In this document: positions 6,863 to 7,245 of the stretch, piece by piece
How the letters are laid out: each line of letters starts with the position of its first letter
Numbering within the stretch: the stretch's first letter is position 1
Position numbers and translations under genes: made by a program
Origin: Candidatus Vogelbacteria bacterium
Lineage (GTDB): Bacteria; Patescibacteria; Paceibacteria; UBA9973; UBA12445
NCBI GenBank assembly: GCA_016201425.1
Contig: JACQCW010000084.1
Location: 1 to 7,245 of the forward strand
Length of the DNA: 7,245 nt
Direction of reading: 5' to 3'
The notes under the pieces: model-generated
Seen by the model: the letters and a program-made list of their open reading frames with translations, nothing else
The model's database searches: none
What the model was told of the DNA's origin: nothing

Positions 6863-7245
6863 ATGGCGTTTGCTAATCCACACGAAAATTTAAAAAATCT
6901 AGAAATTAAAGATGGGTGGAAGGTTGCCGATTTTGGAACAGGAAGTGGCTTTTATGCTATTGAAGCGGCTAAGAGGGTTGGCGAGGGTGGTAAAGTTTAC
7001 GCGATTGATGTTCAGAAGGATTTACTAACAAAACTAAAGAACAAAGCTAAGGGTGAGCATCTTTCGAATTTAGAGGTCGTGTGGGCTGATATAGATGAGG
7101 TTGGGGGAACTAAAATGGCCGACTTATTTCTGGATGGAATTATCATTGCTAACACATTGTTTCAATCAGAAAACAAACTAAATGTAGTTAAAGAGGCGGC
7201 TCGAATTTTGCGCAAGGGCGGCGAGGTTTTAGTTAGTGACTGGGC
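6863..7245 (+). CDS. Class I SAM-dependent methyltransferase, 3' end outside window
   Basis: The frame is open from ATG 6863 to the right edge, giving 127 complete codons. Rossmann-fold methyltransferase motifs are in order: motif I VADFGTGSGFY (21-31), the glycine-rich SAM loop; the acidic end of strand 2 in VYAIDVQ (45-51), which should bind the ribose hydroxyls; WADI (74-77) near the adenine site; DGIIIANTLFQ (91-101), the motif IV strand; and ILRKGGEVLVSDW (115-127), the motif VI turn and strand. This fits the UbiE/Methyltransf_11/25-like group. The substrate cannot be told, and the C-terminal region that would help is missing. The start is set by the promoter, whose TATAAT ends 8 bases before this ATG, and by the short distance to motif I. 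No Shine-Dalgarno. Confidence 0.87.
   Translation, partial: MAFANPHENLKNLEIKDGWKVADFGTGSGFYAIEAAKRVGEGGKVYAIDVQKDLLTKLKNKAKGEHLSNLEVVWADIDEVGGTKMADLFLDGIIIANTLFQSENKLNVVKEAARILRKGGEVLVSDW

Noticed and set aside
1..7245. UGA recoded as glycine (Gracilibacteria/Absconditabacteria code)
   Set aside because: All conserved proteins read through without any in-frame TGA and at full length under the standard code.

Overview
The window looks like a piece of a small bacterial genome, most likely a Candidate Phyla Radiation (Patescibacteria, Parcubacteria-like) organism. This is inferred from several things. Genes are packed with gaps of a few bases or overlaps. No start codon has a clear Shine-Dalgarno sequence. 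Two genes start immediately downstream of a TATAAT box. A degenerate UlaG/COG2220-type metallo-beta-lactamase-fold gene and a single-pass membrane protein precede gyrA. A CCTGC...GCAGG palindrome sits inside a coding region, a type of element I associate with Parcubacteria-like genomes. No gene contains an in-frame TGA, and every visible stop is TAA or TAG, so there is no sign of the UGA=Gly code of Gracilibacteria/Absconditabacteria. The taxonomic call is an inference, not a match.

Layout: all six genes are on the + strand. (1) Bases 1-786: a SET-domain protein lysine methyltransferase with a eukaryote-like post-SET cysteine cluster, probably cut by the left edge. It is closed by a strong intrinsic terminator (794-823). 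(2) An extended -10 promoter (836-844) follows directly and drives a likely operon of four genes: MBL-fold protein (854-1513), small one-TM protein (1513-1836, 1-base overlap), gyrA (1843-4320, 6-base gap) and a large PEP-synthase-like phosphohistidine enzyme (4328-6820, 7-base gap). (3) A second promoter (6827-6855) drives a class I SAM-dependent methyltransferase that runs off the right edge (6863-7245).

Function: GyrA is the housekeeping anchor, the breakage-reunion subunit of DNA gyrase, with catalytic Tyr137 and a quinolone-sensitive-type QRDR. The MBL-fold protein upstream has lost the histidines that bind metal in the family, so it is probably a structural or binding protein. It is translationally linked to the membrane protein. 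The dikinase-like enzyme has an ATP-grasp domain and a C-terminal catalytic His786 but lacks the PEP-binding barrel of true PEP synthase. Its order of domains resembles rifampicin phosphotransferase, with about 400 residues of unrecognised middle region that probably set the acceptor.

The points most worth following are the pseudo-enzyme MBL/TM pair attached to gyrA, the swapped acceptor domain of the dikinase-like enzyme, the in-frame palindrome, the leaderless promoter layout, and the SET/post-SET protein. I see no RNA genes, CRISPR arrays, insertion sequences or long non-coding stretches.
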